From positions 2,740,001-2,804,000 of the forward strand of contig OX327694.1 in the NCBI GenBank assembly GCA_946807835.1: DNA of 64,000 bases, read 5' to 3'. The DNA comes from Ailanthus altissimus (Eukaryota; Streptophyta; Magnoliopsida; Sapindales; Simaroubaceae). The notes under the pieces are model-generated. The model saw only the letters and a program-made list of their open reading frames with translations. It did no database searches and was not told the DNA's origin. A program made the position numbers and the translations under genes. Of this stretch, positions 34,272-46,515 are shown in pieces; the stretch's first letter is position 1; each line of letters begins with the position of its first letter.

Positions 34272-34966
34272 CGATCACACGATCACCAGAGCAGTGACAA
34301 ATAGATATTATCTTCTTGTGTCAAGATAATATGAGCATTATGCTTGTACCTCTAACTTAAATCATCGTTGTATGGCTGCTATACATAATGAACTCCCTTG
34401 TATATGTTGTGCTTATGAATTGATCAATAATTTGTTTCCTCTACAAAAGAATGCTGTGATCACACATCACAGCTTTAAGCAAGCACTAGATAAATGACAC
34501 TGGTAAAATTTGCATGCATACTCCCCCAAACAAAATTGTAAAACTATACCAGTTCTGGGCCCGTCTCATAAGAAACTTTCTAGCAACCAGCATAATCAGT
34601 GCATAAGCTTTGCCACAAACTAGAGAGGAAAGACTGATACATCCCTTAAGAGTAATAACCATTTGAAAGACCCAAAGTTAATATCCAACTCCATGAAATT
34701 CTTATTAAAATAAAAGGTCTGCATCATCATGGCATAAGCATCAATATCAGAAACATCAAACTTCACAAAAAAGGGCAAAAAAAAAGAACTCAAGAAAGCT
34801 AATAAGCAAGCAATAGGTGTTACACGTAATATAACAGAATTCCCATCTAAAAATCCAAATTTATAAGGTGCAAACACATATTTTCGGCCATTAAGTTAAT
34901 ACATCGGCATCAACCATATTTGTTTAGTATTGAACATAAACCCCAAACAGAGTCAATTTCTGGTGC
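34272..34966. other. Tail-to-tail 3' region of IQD and eIF1A
   Basis: The two genes converge here. It should hold both 3' UTRs; no coding potential is seen. The first 150 bp is the IQD 3' UTR, with a short inverted repeat (GATATTATCTTCTTGTGTCA against AAGATAATATGAG, about 34304-34334). Confidence 0.5.
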
Positions 34967-35404
34967 TTAGATCTTATCAATATCTTCGTCTTCAAACTCA
35001 ATGTAATCATCACCAGCACCTTCATCCTCATCCTCAAGACCACCAGCAATACCCTCATTGAGACGAGTACTCTCCGGAAGTTCACCATATGCCTTCAGAA
35101 GCCTTGCCTCATCCGGCATATACTTGAGGATGACATCAGCCTTGTCATCCTGATAATCACGGAGACCTACAAGTATTATATCGCCTGCTGCGATCCAAAC
35201 TTTCTTATGCATCTTCCCACGGATGTGACAGAGACGCTTGGTGCCATCAATGCACATAGCTTCACACCGGCCATTGCCAAGCATGCGAAGGACTTGGGCA
35301 TACTCCTGCCCATCTTCCTTGAACACAAGCTCACGCTTCTCATCATCAGCTTCATTCTTTCCCCTCTTCCTGTTCTTTCCTCCCTTTCCCTTGTTCTTCG
35401 GCAT
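34967..35404 (-). CDS. eIF1A: Translation initiation factor eIF1A
   Basis: A single coding exon of 145 codons, the standard plant length. The N-terminus is basic ([20 protein letters not shown]). The OB-fold (S1/IF1-like) region spans residues about 30-95, with [40 protein letters not shown] and [20 protein letters not shown]. The C-terminus is acidic and ends EDEDIDKI. It binds the 40S A site and acts with eIF1 in scanning and start-codon choice in the cytoplasm. The ATG lies five bases after a 3' splice site: the 5' UTR is interrupted by an intron (35410-36092) between a leader exon near 36093-36180 and the coding exon. The upstream region has site II and telo-box motifs. Confidence 0.97.
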   Translation of the reverse strand: MPKNKGKGGKNRKRGKNEADDEKRELVFKEDGQEYAQVLRMLGNGRCEAMCIDGTKRLCHIRGKMHKKVWIAAGDIILVGLRDYQDDKADVILKYMPDEARLLKAYGELPESTRLNEGIAGGLEDEDEGAGDDYIEFEDEDIDKI

Positions 35405-35409
35405 GGTTT

Positions 35410-36092
35410 CTGCTTCTATTATCAAGACGAAAATCAACTGTCAGGGATACACCAAAAAAAAAAAACACAACAAAGAGAACATATATATTAAACACACAAT
35501 TTCACTCTTATCATTATATAACCAAAATTACTATTGAAAAGCTTTACATAAACTGTAATTCCAAAGATTATACAAAGCAACAGAACTTTATAACTTTGGG
35601 TCAATTCTGAAGGGAAAAAAAACCAATACAACCCAGAGGCAAACTTTGTTCAATCAGTCAAGGATTTGAGCAAATTTAGTAAAGAAACAAAAGAAAAAAA
35701 AAAACTTTTTGCCATCTTTAAAGTGATTGACGTGGCAGATTCCATTGGAAACGCGATTAATTAATTAAATTAACAATATGCCTTCGTAATCACCAATTAT
35801 GCAGCTCAAACACAGCTATTTCAACTCAATAGAACTGAAAAATAAGGACTACACATTTTCCACTAACATGCAAACTAGCCACGGCGATAAATTCAGTACT
35901 CAAAACTATGAAAACTTAACGGATCGTCAAACAAAGCAACACAGATAATAACCCTGAAAGAACGGATTAAAAAAAAGCAATCACCCAAAAAACACAAAAG
36001 GGAAAAAGCGAAAGTAGATTTCAAAGAATAATCGGGAACAAAAATTAATTAAAAATATGAAAAGAAATTAACAGAAGGAGGAAATACCATAC
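35410..36092 (-). other. Leader intron in the eIF1A 5' UTR
   Basis: The minus strand shows an AAG|GTATGG donor at 36093/36092 and a GAAGCAG acceptor at 35410, immediately before AAACCATG. Leader introns of this kind are common in plant translation-factor genes and often raise expression. No transcript was seen, so the donor is inferred from sequence. Confidence 0.65.
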
Positions 36093-36167
36093 CTTGGGAG
36101 AAGAGGTGGAGAGAAAGAGAAAGTGTTAAGATTGAAACCAACCGGTTTGCAGAGGACTCTCCAAACC

Positions 36168-36267
36168 AAACCCTAGCTTTTTGTATCCAAAAGAATGAAA
36201 GATCAAGGTCAAGCTGGTCTCTTTATGGGCCAAACCGACTTAAGCCAATACCATTTGACCCGGCCCA
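36168..36267 (-). promoter_or_regulatory. eIF1A promoter motifs: telo-box and two site II elements
   Basis: AAACCCTA (36168-36175) matches the plant telo-box. TGGGCC is at 36226-36231, and its complement GGCCCA at 36262-36267. Telo-box plus site II is the recurrent combination in promoters of plant ribosomal-protein and translation-factor genes. Confidence 0.65.
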
Positions 36268-36279
36268 TTTTTGGCTCAG

Positions 36280-39058
36280 TTGAAACCAAGAACCGACATT
36301 CTGTTTTGTATGCTTATTGCTTAATGGAAACTGGCCAACTGAATTGGATCAAGCGAATTAAATTGAATTGGTTCGGTTAACCAATTTGATTTGCGTTTTA
36401 TATTTTATATTTTAAAAATTAGGTTCAGTTTTCAATTTTAGACTTCTAAATTAAAAATTAAATTGAAATCGATTTTTTTTTTAAAAAAAATTTAAAAATA
36501 CACGTAACAAATTAAAAATGAAATCGAAACTGAGAATTAAACCAAAAATTAAATTGAAGTCGATTTTTTTAAAAAAAAAATTTTAAAAATACACGTAACA
36601 AATTAAAAATGAAATCAAAACTGAGAATTAAACCGAATTAAACTATTAAATACTAAAAATCAGCCTAATTTTAGCCCATCAATTATTTAAAAAATTCAAA
36701 CTAAGAACCAAACTTTAGTTTCATAACTCTTTGGTTCGATTCTCAATTTTATTTTTTTTAAATCAATCAATCCGATTTGTTTTTAGTTCAATCTAAAATT
36801 AAAACTAAGCCAATTTTACTCACCCTTAATTATATGTAAATATCAATAAATAAAAATTAAGAAAATAGAATGCTGTTTTTGCAAACATTTTAATTTTCCT
36901 TTTAAAGCATAAATAATGATAAAAATTAATGATAATCATGATTTCAAGAGCGCTTTCGAACTCAATATTTCAATTTTAGTGAAGGAATAACACATTATAA
37001 ATTATTTATTAGTAGACTATTTAAGCAAATACTTTCAAGAGCGCTTTTTAACAATACAATTATTATATTATAAATTGATTATTATAACTTAATAATTGTA
37101 TTATTAATTTGTTAATTGTTAAGGTCGAACTTTCTTTCTTTCTTTTTTTTTTCTGTGTGTAAGATCTCGAACTATAAAATTATATATTTTAAGTTTTGAT
37201 TTACATTTATTAAAGTTTGATTTTTTTTTTTTAAAAAAAAACTTGGGAATTGAAATGTAACATGTAAAATCCGAAATGCAACTCAAAGGTGCCTGTCAAG
37301 CTCAGCTAGATCCGACAGATCTATGAGGCCAGTGATAATACAGTTCAACCGACGGAAGACCGATGGAATAGAACAGACCAACTAACGGATCGTCTTTTAC
37401 ATTTTGCTTTGACTAACGGTGGAGCATCAGCTCCGCTGTAGTCAGGTCAGCTGAACATCAAATTTGGTGAAAACACCGCTTGACCCCCGGGGAGATTGGG
37501 GAGCGACACCAAACCAGCAAAGGAAGGTCTAAGACATTTCAGAAAAAAAAAAAAGAAAAAAACCAAGAGTATTTTTTTGTTGAGTTTTCACTAGATTACA
37601 GGCATTACGAAGTTTAATGTTCATATATATATATATATATATTTGATTGGGGGGACCTCGACGTTAATAAAAAAAATAAAAGATATATAATTATTACTAA
37701 GTCATATGTATGACCACATGCTACATTTTTGTACTTCAAATTATCTAATGATTAATTAGTATAAAAAAAAATGAATGGGAGTATTTTATAATGTTGAAAA
37801 AAATTTAACAGTATTAATAATGAGATTATTTATATTTGTTAGATTAATAGTTAAATATTGTCAATTTTAATTCCTTAATTTGATTTAATGATTTAAATTA
37901 TTTTTGATATTATATGACTTTAATTCTAATATTATAAAATGCCCGAATGAACAACATGAAAAGAATTAAAAATGTTCGGCAAGAATTAAACCATCCTTAG
38001 CATTTGATACAAATAGCGATCTCAAGAAAATGAAACCGGCGATCATCACGCTCACACGTCATACCCACAGCCTTGCAATTCTCTCTGGAAGCCTTAGCCA
38101 AGCCCAAGCGATTCAATCCCGACTGGGTTCTGCTGCGGCGTTTCAATCGGATATTTGAAACTGGGAGATTTTCGTCTCTTATTCCACGTTCAAAAGTAAA
38201 ATATTCTGTCAAGCAAATTGTCTTGTTTTGTAGTGAGCTTTTCTTTTTTTTTTTTTGTAATGATGCTTTGACTTTCTGAAAAAAAAATGATGATTGATGC
38301 GTGAAAATTTCCACATTCTTGAGGAGTCCTCATCGTATTTAAAGGTGGATCCAGGGCCCATTGTCTTACAACGTGTAGAAATTTCTTATACCCAAATGCG
38401 AAAGACACGTCATCCGATCACGTAAAGGGAGAACACAACTTACACGCTTATTGAGACAGCGTTTAAAGTCCTCAAAAGACATAAACGACAATTCATCCAC
38501 CTTACAATTCTATATCATAGATTATAAACCGCTTTCATTCACGTGGGCAAAATGAACTCTCTCACGTTTCTGAGTTTTCACTTTTCAACAATAATCCGAT
38601 ATCCATTATTGTTCAAATGGTAAACAACTGGCATATACCTTTATTTCCCCCTCCCCCTTCCCTATGTCAAAAAGAAAACAATAATCCAATAACACTCAAT
38701 TGCACACTCAGTCGTGCATTCATAACATGATGAAAAAATGACTCAGGAAATATGTTTTACCTTATGTTGAATTCTCCTTTCTGAATGTACAAGAAATTAT
38801 TGAGCGTACGACAACAATATCTTCCAGATGCCATACTGAAACAATACAACTCAATTCATTGTGCCTTATTTCATTCTAGTATAATATTTGAAAACTGTAG
38901 TTACAAAACACACATCATATCTTTTGAACAATAGAGGGAACATATCACAGCAAATTTTCACAGCTAAATCAACTAAATGAATTCCAAAAACCAAGAATGC
39001 CAATGTCATATGGCAAAAAAATTGATTATGCATGTAAAGAACATAGAAGAATCACATG
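36280..39058. other. Intergenic DNA between eIF1A and the DUF1664 gene
   Basis: 36460-36640 contains two units of a repeat of about 92 bp (AAAAATACACGTAACAAATT in both). A TA microsatellite is at 37624-37643. 37260-37510 is a less AT-rich island with no open frame of note. 38000-38420 is another; its minus strand can be read for about 65 codons (ERGIRDENLPVSNIRLKRRS...), but I recognise nothing in it and do not call a gene. Confidence 0.45.
36460..36645. repeat. Two-unit tandem repeat of about 92 bp
   Basis: Both units contain ATCGATTTTTT, a poly-A run, AAAAATACACGTAACAAATT and GAGAATTAAACC at a 92-93 bp offset. The surrounding A/T-rich block (36370-36830) may be a degraded MITE. Confidence 0.75.
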
Positions 39059-42000
39059 TCAGGACCTCATGAGGTCAGTTACAGAAATCCCAACTGAATA
39101 TGGCCTGTGCATCCTTGTCTTAATGGTGGAGACTTTTTCACCAAGGAAGTTGGGATTATCCATTTTCTTGGTGCATATCGTTGATTTCTCAATCACCTCA
39201 GACTCATTAACTTCGGCTAGGAATTGGAGACCCTGAAAGATTATTATTAAGACAACGTTATTGGAGAAAGAAAACAAGATGAGAGTGAAGGATTGAATCC
39301 ACATACCTTTAGTGATTTGTCTTCATATGTCACTGACGAATGGTTTGTTAGCTTAGCACTGACCTCCTGCTAAAGTCACAAAAGGAAATAATCTAATTAG
39401 TAACTCAATATAGGACAGAACATAATGATCTGTGGCAACTTATATATCCAGGATCCTTCAGCAATAGCAGAAAAATTATTGCAAATGTATTACTTATTTA
39501 GTTAAAGATAATTCAGAGGAAGAGGGTGCAGAAATTCAAGTGTTCATCTCTGAATTTAGCAAAACATCCTGACTTTTTACATGGAGAAATCTCCTTACAC
39601 TTTTTTTTTAATAGAAAACAAAGAAACTTATATTAAAATGAAATATATACACAAAATAGGGAACAAGAAATCTCCTTCTGCTCATTTATTATCCACTTTT
39701 AGAAACAAGTCATGGAGAGACCATCTAACCTGGAGAGGTTTAGTTAACGCATGTTTAAAGTCTCCAGCGACTTGGCACAAATACAAAAGGCCTGAGTTAG
39801 AGATATCCTGTATGATGTTTAGGAACAGAGGAGAATATCAAACACTTTAAAACTATTAAGAAGTTGGTTATTGCAGAAGGTACTTATTGCAGTTACAGAA
39901 TTACAAATATAACCTGTTTGCTCTCAAGAAGCTCAAGCTTTCCTTCCTGTTGAGTTCATTGAAAGATAATGAATCAGCAGCTAATCTTGTAAGGTTATCC
40001 AAAATTTGCATGCTGAAGATAAATTGAACTATAAGACAAAATAATTGCAACTCACCAACCCAGCCACCATTTGATGAATCATTTCAATGTCAAACCCAAT
40101 TTGAGATATGTTTGACTTCATTTCATTTACCTGTACACAAGTGAACATTTAAAGCAGACGTAAGCATGTTTATTTGTGTAGTTAGATGCAAAAATGTAGC
40201 CTCTATGTTGTCCTTTCTATCTTTAGTTGATTGCAGCGGAAAGTCATCTGGTCTAAGGGAAGCTAATTTAGTGAAACAAAGTACATCCTTTCATACCAAA
40301 AACAGCCAATATTTATTGGAATTAAAATATTCATATAAATAGAACAACACTCTTAATTAATACAAACATTCAATTACCTTAATTGTTGAGTAAACTGCCA
40401 CTGTCTAAACAATCATCTAATCATAAAAATGGAATTGTGGGATTGAGAAATGGGTTTCACAAGAAGAACGGAATGAGAGGGCCGAGGGCAGACATGACAA
40501 TTGACACATGCATGTATGAATCTATTCATTCCACATTCTACATCTTATGAATTTTCTTTTAGACATACTTTTCTTTTTCTGCACTAGGTAGGGGATGCAT
40601 AAAGGTACATCAACAGAAATTCAATCCAAAATTTATACCATGCATGAGAAAGCAAGATCACTATGTCTTAGAAAGAAAAGGTGAAAGCTTATTTAATACT
40701 TAATTGGCAACAAGATCTGCTAACTTAAATAGACAGCATCTCAAGCGTCTTAATTATAGTAAATACGTATACAGCTCAAAAAGGTGATTGTGTTGCGTAC
40801 ATCATTTGCAATGAGCTTAGATGTTTCCATCTGCTCTTCCAGCTTCCAATCCAAGCTGTCCAGCTTCTTTGATAGATGCCTCTTTGTTGACTGCACAATA
40901 GTCCTGGTAATTAAGAAAATTTCCACATAGAAAAGATACAATGACATAAAAGACTGACTATTCCTCTACTTACAGCCAATGCTTCAGATACATGCTCTAA
41001 TTGCTTTGACACAGTTGCAACAGCATTTGCCATGTTATGCTTTGTTACAAACATTACATCTGAAAATGACCATCCCTGCAAAGGAGATAGAGTCAAGTAT
41101 TACACCTGTATTTAACAATAACTACTTGTCACTAGTGCAACTACAAACATCATTGTCTTGGGAAATGCTCTGGATTTGAGTCATAAGTTAAAAAGCCTCA
41201 CCTTCCACCACATGTAACAATATCCCATTGCTCCAACGGCAGCAGCTGGAACTAAATAAGAAGCATAACTCCCTATATACACAAAACAAATGTGTGAGAT
41301 CTTTACAAATATCATAATATTGAGGAAAAGAAAGATGGCACTAGCCATTCATTTTTTTAGCAAAATTAAGCATTATACTTGTTGGGTATAAAATTTCTTA
41401 ACCGGGAACTGAAAAAATAAACATATTTCTTTATAGTCTAGAAGTTCAATCAACAAAGATAATCATGGGAATGGGGTTAGATTATTCTCTCTATTTTGGC
41501 AAACTGGCATAATCATTCCTATTCTTGTTTAACAAAGCCAAACTATAACGTGACTAATGTTAAATTATTTGGAGCATTTTTGTTAGACTTATTTGATTAG
41601 TGATCACCATATTATTAATAAGTCATTTTAATATACCCATATCTTGTACTATATTTTGGACAAATGTGACTATTTACAAACATTATTATACCCATAATGG
41701 GATGGGTATTATTGTCTTTTTTGGGAGGAGATCCCTACCCTCATTCTATATGTTAAGGATGGGCAAATTAACCGGAAACTGAATAAACCGGACCGACCAA
41801 ACCGAACCGGCCGGTTCGGTATCTGCTATCTAAAAAAAACCGTTCGGTTTTTATCTTTAAAAAAATCGAATATTTCAATCCGATTCAGTCCAATTATACA
41901 AATAACCGAAAATCGGTTTTTATATAAAAAAATTTTAAAAATTGACACGTGTCACATTCACATTAGTAAAAAAAATGCAACTATAGACTTAACCACACTT

Positions 42001-44484
42001 GATTACACAGATATATATATATATATATATTGTATATTGTTGAAACTAAGGCAAAAATCCCTAATTTCTCACTTTTCTCATTTTAGCTCTCTCTCTCGTT
42101 CATCTCCTCTCCTTGACAGTTTCTCTCGCTCATCTCCTCTTTGGCTCTCTCAGTCTCTATCACTCCTCTCCTCTCTCTCCCCAGCCTCACTCACCGCCGG
42201 TTCCCCCCATAGCCCCATCGCCGATCGTCCACATCTCAGTCACCGTCGATGTCTCAACCATCGTCCACGTCCTAGCTATTGTCGATGTCTCAAATGCCGT
42301 CCACCTCTCACCAATTTTCAGCACCGATTATAGATTGGTGACGGTGTTAAGAAAAATTTAAAAGCATTTCTATTATTTATTTATTCATTATCAAAATCTT
42401 CAAATTTCTTTGATTCTTTTCATATTTGTAGATTGATGAATGAGAAAATTGCTAATATAATGGTGCATGTATACTAATGTTTTTTGCTTTAATTTTTTAT
42501 ATAATAATTTTTAAATTATTATTAGTTTCAATTAGCATTTGTGAACTGTGATTTGTGAATAATACTGTATTAGATGAGGGCTTGAGATGTTTATGGTGTT
42601 GTGAATGCTGTGAATAATGTTTATTGTGATTTGTGAAAAATTTTGTGAATTTTTTTTGCTTGAGTTGGTCGAGGAGAGTTGAGAAATTGAGACACTTTTT
42701 GTTTGAGATTGATAACCGAAAAACTGAACCGAGCTTGTATTCAAGTACATTTCGGTTCTCCCTTTTGGTTTTTTCGGTTCTCCATCAAGGGAGAACCGAA
42801 AAACCATGGTTTGGTCCGGTTTTGGCCAAAACCGAAACTGGACCGAACCGGACCGTGCCCACCTACTATATGTTGTGGAACTAGCCCATTGAGACCACAC
42901 TTTGGCCAATAGGGTAGAGGGTAGTCTCTCCTCTCTCTTTCTTCTTCCTCCTTCTAGAATACACTTATAGGAAGACCAAAAAGGAAGGCTGCCCAATTTC
43001 TTATTGATCCAAGACCATTTCTGATGGTTTCAAGCTCATGTATGCATTCTAAACTTTAGAAACTCGTGTGTTGTGGATGGAAATGTCAGATCTTGAGTTT
43101 ATTGTTATTGAATGAGAAAGCTTTATGCTGTCAAATGGTACATAATCACGATAACCAGAATAGTTTATGTTTTGGTCTTTCCTTAAAGGTTTCATTTATA
43201 TGAATTATTCAACTTTTATTCGCTTAAACAAGACATCTTAACAGCTTACTAGTATTTGTTCCGTTAAAGAGATAGTAATTCCAAAATCTCTCCAATTATT
43301 TATAAGAGAAATTGATGAGCATACCACTACAGGAAGAATCCCCATTGAAGATGGTTACAGGTGTGGATAAGGCTAACTCTTTGATCTCTTTTGACAATTG
43401 CCGAATCTGAAGGTAAAGGCAATAAAAACTACATACATAAATAGATACATCCTTCATGAAAATTAAAAAACAAACATAATTTCCAACTATTAGAGTACCC
43501 TTCATTCTTTAGAAATTAACATAGGAGAGAAAAATAAGAAATGAAAGAAAGATGCCAGCTAATGAAAAACATTTTACCTTGGTTAAAAATACCTATTCAC
43601 CACTACCGAGCTTTTTCTATTTTAAATCAATTTGGCTTCTACAGTAGTAGCTCTTGTTATAAGTTTCAAGTATATAAATTCTAGGTTCAAAGTCTAACAG
43701 AAACTCTAGGCTCAAAGTCTAAATGTACCATGCCAATACCCTCCTTGCTGTACCTCCTAATTCTGAAGCAATTCTGCCAAATAATCTAAAGTAACTCTCA
43801 TCCAAGTGCGTAGCTTGCAGCTTTTGTAATTATCTAAAAACTGACTAATGATGTAAGTTACATTTTCAAATTTTTTAGACTTAAGTACAAGATCCAGCTT
43901 ATTCTTCATAAAACTTACTTTCAAGTTCAAGTAGATTAGTCTTTTTAAAGTTCAAGTAGATGCCAATAGGATGTTGCTAAACCATAACAACTATCATAAA
44001 ACTAAATTTTTAACAAAACACAGAGTGGGGCAATTCCCTATGCTTTTTCCTTTCAAAAATCAGTTCTCATGATGGCATAGTTATATACATTATAATGAAA
44101 CAAAGAATTTGCAATACCTGAGCCGCAAGAAGTGCACTGTCATACTTAAAAGGTGAACTCTCAACTTCATCCACGCCCTTAAGCAATTCCTGTAGCTGTG
44201 CAATAAGCTCAGACAATCTCCCACTCCTCAAAACAATCGAACCGGTCAAACCTATATCATTAACCAATTTAGCCAATTTTTGCGAAGATGCAATCAGATA
44301 GCGGAAAATCAAAGAGGTTAGAGAGAGAGAGAGACTAAAACGATTAAAACGACTGAAATTAAAGAATTTGAATCAGACGGTAAATATACAAGGATCGAAA
44401 AGTGATTATAGAGAGAGAGAGAGAGAGACCTGCGCCGAGAAGGACGAGAACTTTTGAAGTTGAGACTCCAGCCTGCAACGCCAT
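39059..44484 (-). CDS. DUF1664 family protein
   Basis: Eleven exons on the minus strand: 44484-44430, 44251-44118, 43406-43325, 41272-41202, 41075-40974, 40890-40801, 40130-40056, 39946-39914, 39807-39730, 39366-39307 and 39232-39059, joining in frame to 317 codons. The N-terminus (MALQAGVSTSKVLVLLGAGL) is hydrophobic and may be a signal-anchor or organelle-targeting segment. A second hydrophobic segment, SYLVPAAAVGAMGYCYMWWK, lies at residues about 93-112, the core of DUF1664. After it come GWSFSDVMFVTKHNMANAVA and a long Lys/Glu/Leu coiled coil (VSKQLEHVSEAL through LEGKLELLESKQ). The likely role is a membrane-anchored coiled-coil protein; its molecular function is unknown. Intron 3 (43324-41273) holds a solo LTR with a nested hAT-like element, and the intron-1 donor abuts a CT repeat. 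Confidence 0.92.
41475..43133 (+). mobile_element. Solo LTR (family A) inside a DUF1664 intron, interrupted by a hAT-like element
   Basis: The perfect 5-bp target duplication AATGG flanks it (41470-41474 and 43134-43138). It begins GGTTAGATTATT, a degraded form of the TGTTGGATTATT start of the sister copy at 2987-3759, and ends TGCTGTCA. Without the 1.1-kb insertion it is about 540 bp, close to the sister copy minus its internal duplication. Shared stretches include ATATTATTAATAAGT and GAGTTTATTGTT (in opposite orientation in the sister). Confidence 0.8.
41754..42865. mobile_element. Non-autonomous hAT-like element nested in the LTR
   Basis: Ends read TAAGGATGGGCA and TGCCCACCTA, imperfect terminal inverted repeats of the plant hAT type. 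The 8-bp duplication CTATATGT flanks it (41746-41753 and 42866-42873; a ninth base also matches). Sub-terminal regions carry repeated ACCGAACCGG/GGTTCGGT words on both sides (41790-41820 and 42715-42860), as typical for hAT transposase binding. No transposase is encoded. The centre has a CT-rich tract (42080-42180), a TA microsatellite at 42009-42030, and a Ser/Pro-rich open frame of doubtful meaning. Confidence 0.8.
44402..44429. repeat. GA microsatellite abutting the DUF1664 intron-1 donor
   Basis: GAGAGAGAGAGAGAGAGA runs directly into the splice donor. On the coding strand the intron starts GTCTCTCTCTCT right after GGCGCAG. A shorter GA run lies at 44319-44334 in the same intron. Confidence 0.8.
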
Positions 44485-44869
44485 CGTTTTTGCGTTGGTG
44501 GTCGAGCCGGCGCCGCCGTCGTCGTCGTCGTCAGCGTTCTCGTTTTTGCACCAGAATAGTTGTTCGTTTGGCTTGAATCAGCTTTTGTTCGCTTGCCAAA
44601 TTCAGAAACAATTGTGGAACACGCAAAAGTTCTGGAATACCCCTTGCTTTTTGTAAAATTAAAATATTCATTTTCTTTTTGTCCCTAAATAAAAAATATA
44701 AAAAAAACCATTGAAATTTTAAAATTAAGCTTTAGAATGATTAGGTGAAACATCCACATAATTTCTCTATACTGCCTAAAGGCTAAAACCAATGAAGAAA
44801 CATGTTTCCCCAATCATTTTTCTGTTTCTTTTATTAAAAAAAAAAACATACATCTACTTTAACACAGGG

Positions 44870-45200
44870 ATAGGTGTAGGCAAAAAATGGTCAGAATCGA
44901 ATTAAAAATTGAATTTAACTAGTTATTTGGTTTGATTTTTTTTTAATGGTTCGATTCTTAATTTTTTAATTTAAAAAATTAAAAATTTAATTTAATTATT
45001 TATATGGAAGGTCGAATCGAGAATTGAATTAAAAAATTAAATTTAAAAAAAAATTAAAAAAAATGAACAAACCAAAAATAAATCTAAATTAAATTAATTT
45101 TAATCAAACTAAAAATCAAATCAAACTAATTTGATTCGATTCAATTTATTATTTTTTGGTTCACATATAAAATATAACTGAATCAAGTTTGCTCACCTTT
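44870..45200. mobile_element. Possible hAT-like MITE (about 330 bp)
   Basis: The ends ATAGGTGTAGGCA and TGCTCACCTTT are roughly inverted. The flanks ACACAGGG (44862-44869) and ACACAAAG (45201-45208) match in six of eight bases. The interior is A/T-rich, with TTTGATT/AATCAAA-type words on both sides. Confidence 0.4.
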
Positions 45201-45972
45201 ACACAAAGATGTAACTAAAAAAATTATTAGATTAATTATTTTTAATGTCATTTCATAAATTTTAACGATATGAATAAAATATTAAAAAAATATTTCTTAA
45301 ATAAGGAACATATAATGAATTTTATTAATAAAAATATATAGTAGTAATATGTTATTAATATATTTATTGAAGATGTCTTAAAAAATGTACATGATATTAT
45401 TTATTATATGATAAACTACATGGCGCCAAATGAATTTCTTCCTCTCTCTCTGTACAAAGAAAAAAAATGAGACAAGTGTGCCTAACAAAACACAAACAAA
45501 TAAAATAACGCTAATAGAAGTAAATTTAAATTATTATTAAGAATTTGCTAAAGAGTTTTAATAAATTTATTAAAATATCAAATCTTTAAAAGTAAAATAT
45601 ATAATATAAGTCAGATTTTTATAATATTAATTAAATTTTACGTTACAAAAATAAGAAATATAAATATTTTAAAGTACGTTAATTTAAAAATAGGAAAGAG
45701 CAAAACTACTCATTCGAAAAGTTTAAAATGATTAAATTGTATTAATTGACTCTTATTCCACTTTTGGGTGTAGTTTAGTTGGTTATAAATATAATTTATC
45801 TTTATAATTAGATGAATTTAAATAAGACATAGAAAATAAAATTAATATTTAGAAAATAAATGTTATCATCTTGTCCAAACTTTTAATAATAATAATAATA
45901 ATAATAATACAAGCATCCTTTCTCTTGGTCCCTGCCCACACATATAAAGTTAATATATAAATTTCAATATAG

Positions 45973-46239
45973 AGGTATTAACATCATCACCTTATGAAAT
46001 TGGCACAAATTATAATTTGATGGTAGTTTTAATTTTAATTATACTGTTACTTATTTATTTAATTAAAAAAATAAAAATACTCTTATATTTTTTTTTGTCA
46101 CCTAAATAACTAATATATTTTTAAAAGATGATAGTATTTTCATTTTTTTTAATTAAATAAAAAAGTAATAATATAGTTAAAATTATCGTCATTAAAATAT
46201 AATTTATGCCAACTTTAAAGTTGATAGTATTAATATCCC
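45973..46239. mobile_element. Inverted-repeat MITE, copy 1
   Basis: The left end GGTATTAACATCATCAC...GGCACAAATTATAATTTGATGG is mirrored at the right end (ATTAAAATATAATTTATGCC...GATAGTATTAATATC), giving arms of about 70 bp around a poorly conserved centre. The same structure recurs at 46241-46515 and 59830-60085. Confidence 0.65.
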
Positions 46240-46240
46240 T

Positions 46241-46515
46241 TTCAAGGGCATTAATATTATCATCTTTTGAGGGTGATATAAATTAAATTTTGATGAAAAC
46301 TTTAATTTTAATTATATTGTCACATATCTATTTAATTAAAAAAACGGAAACACTCTTATAATTTTGTCACTTAAATAATTAAAATATTTTTAAAATATAA
46401 GAATATTTTTATCTTTTTCAATAAATAAAGAGTAACAATACAATTAATACCAAAGTCTATATCAAAATATAATTTATGCTGACCTCAAAGAGGCAACAGT
46501 GTTAATATTCCTTTC
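46241..46515. mobile_element. Inverted-repeat MITE, copy 2 (adjacent to copy 1)
   Basis: It starts ATTAATATTATCATC, contains AACTTTAATTTTAATTATAT and ends CAGTGTTAATATTCC, with the inner GACTTTGGTATTAATTG-type region diverged. It follows copy 1 in direct orientation, separated by a few bases. Confidence 0.65.

Noticed and set aside
37997..38408. Minus-strand open frames at about 38 kb, possibly a small gene
   Set aside because: Codon use is not clearly coding, no motif is recognised and no splice-linked exons were found. It is described in the intergenic entry only.
42037..42361. Ser/Pro-rich open frames inside the DUF1664 intron
   Set aside because: They come from a CT-rich tract within the nested hAT-like element. 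There are no conserved domains, and two frames are open at once, as expected for a skewed tract.
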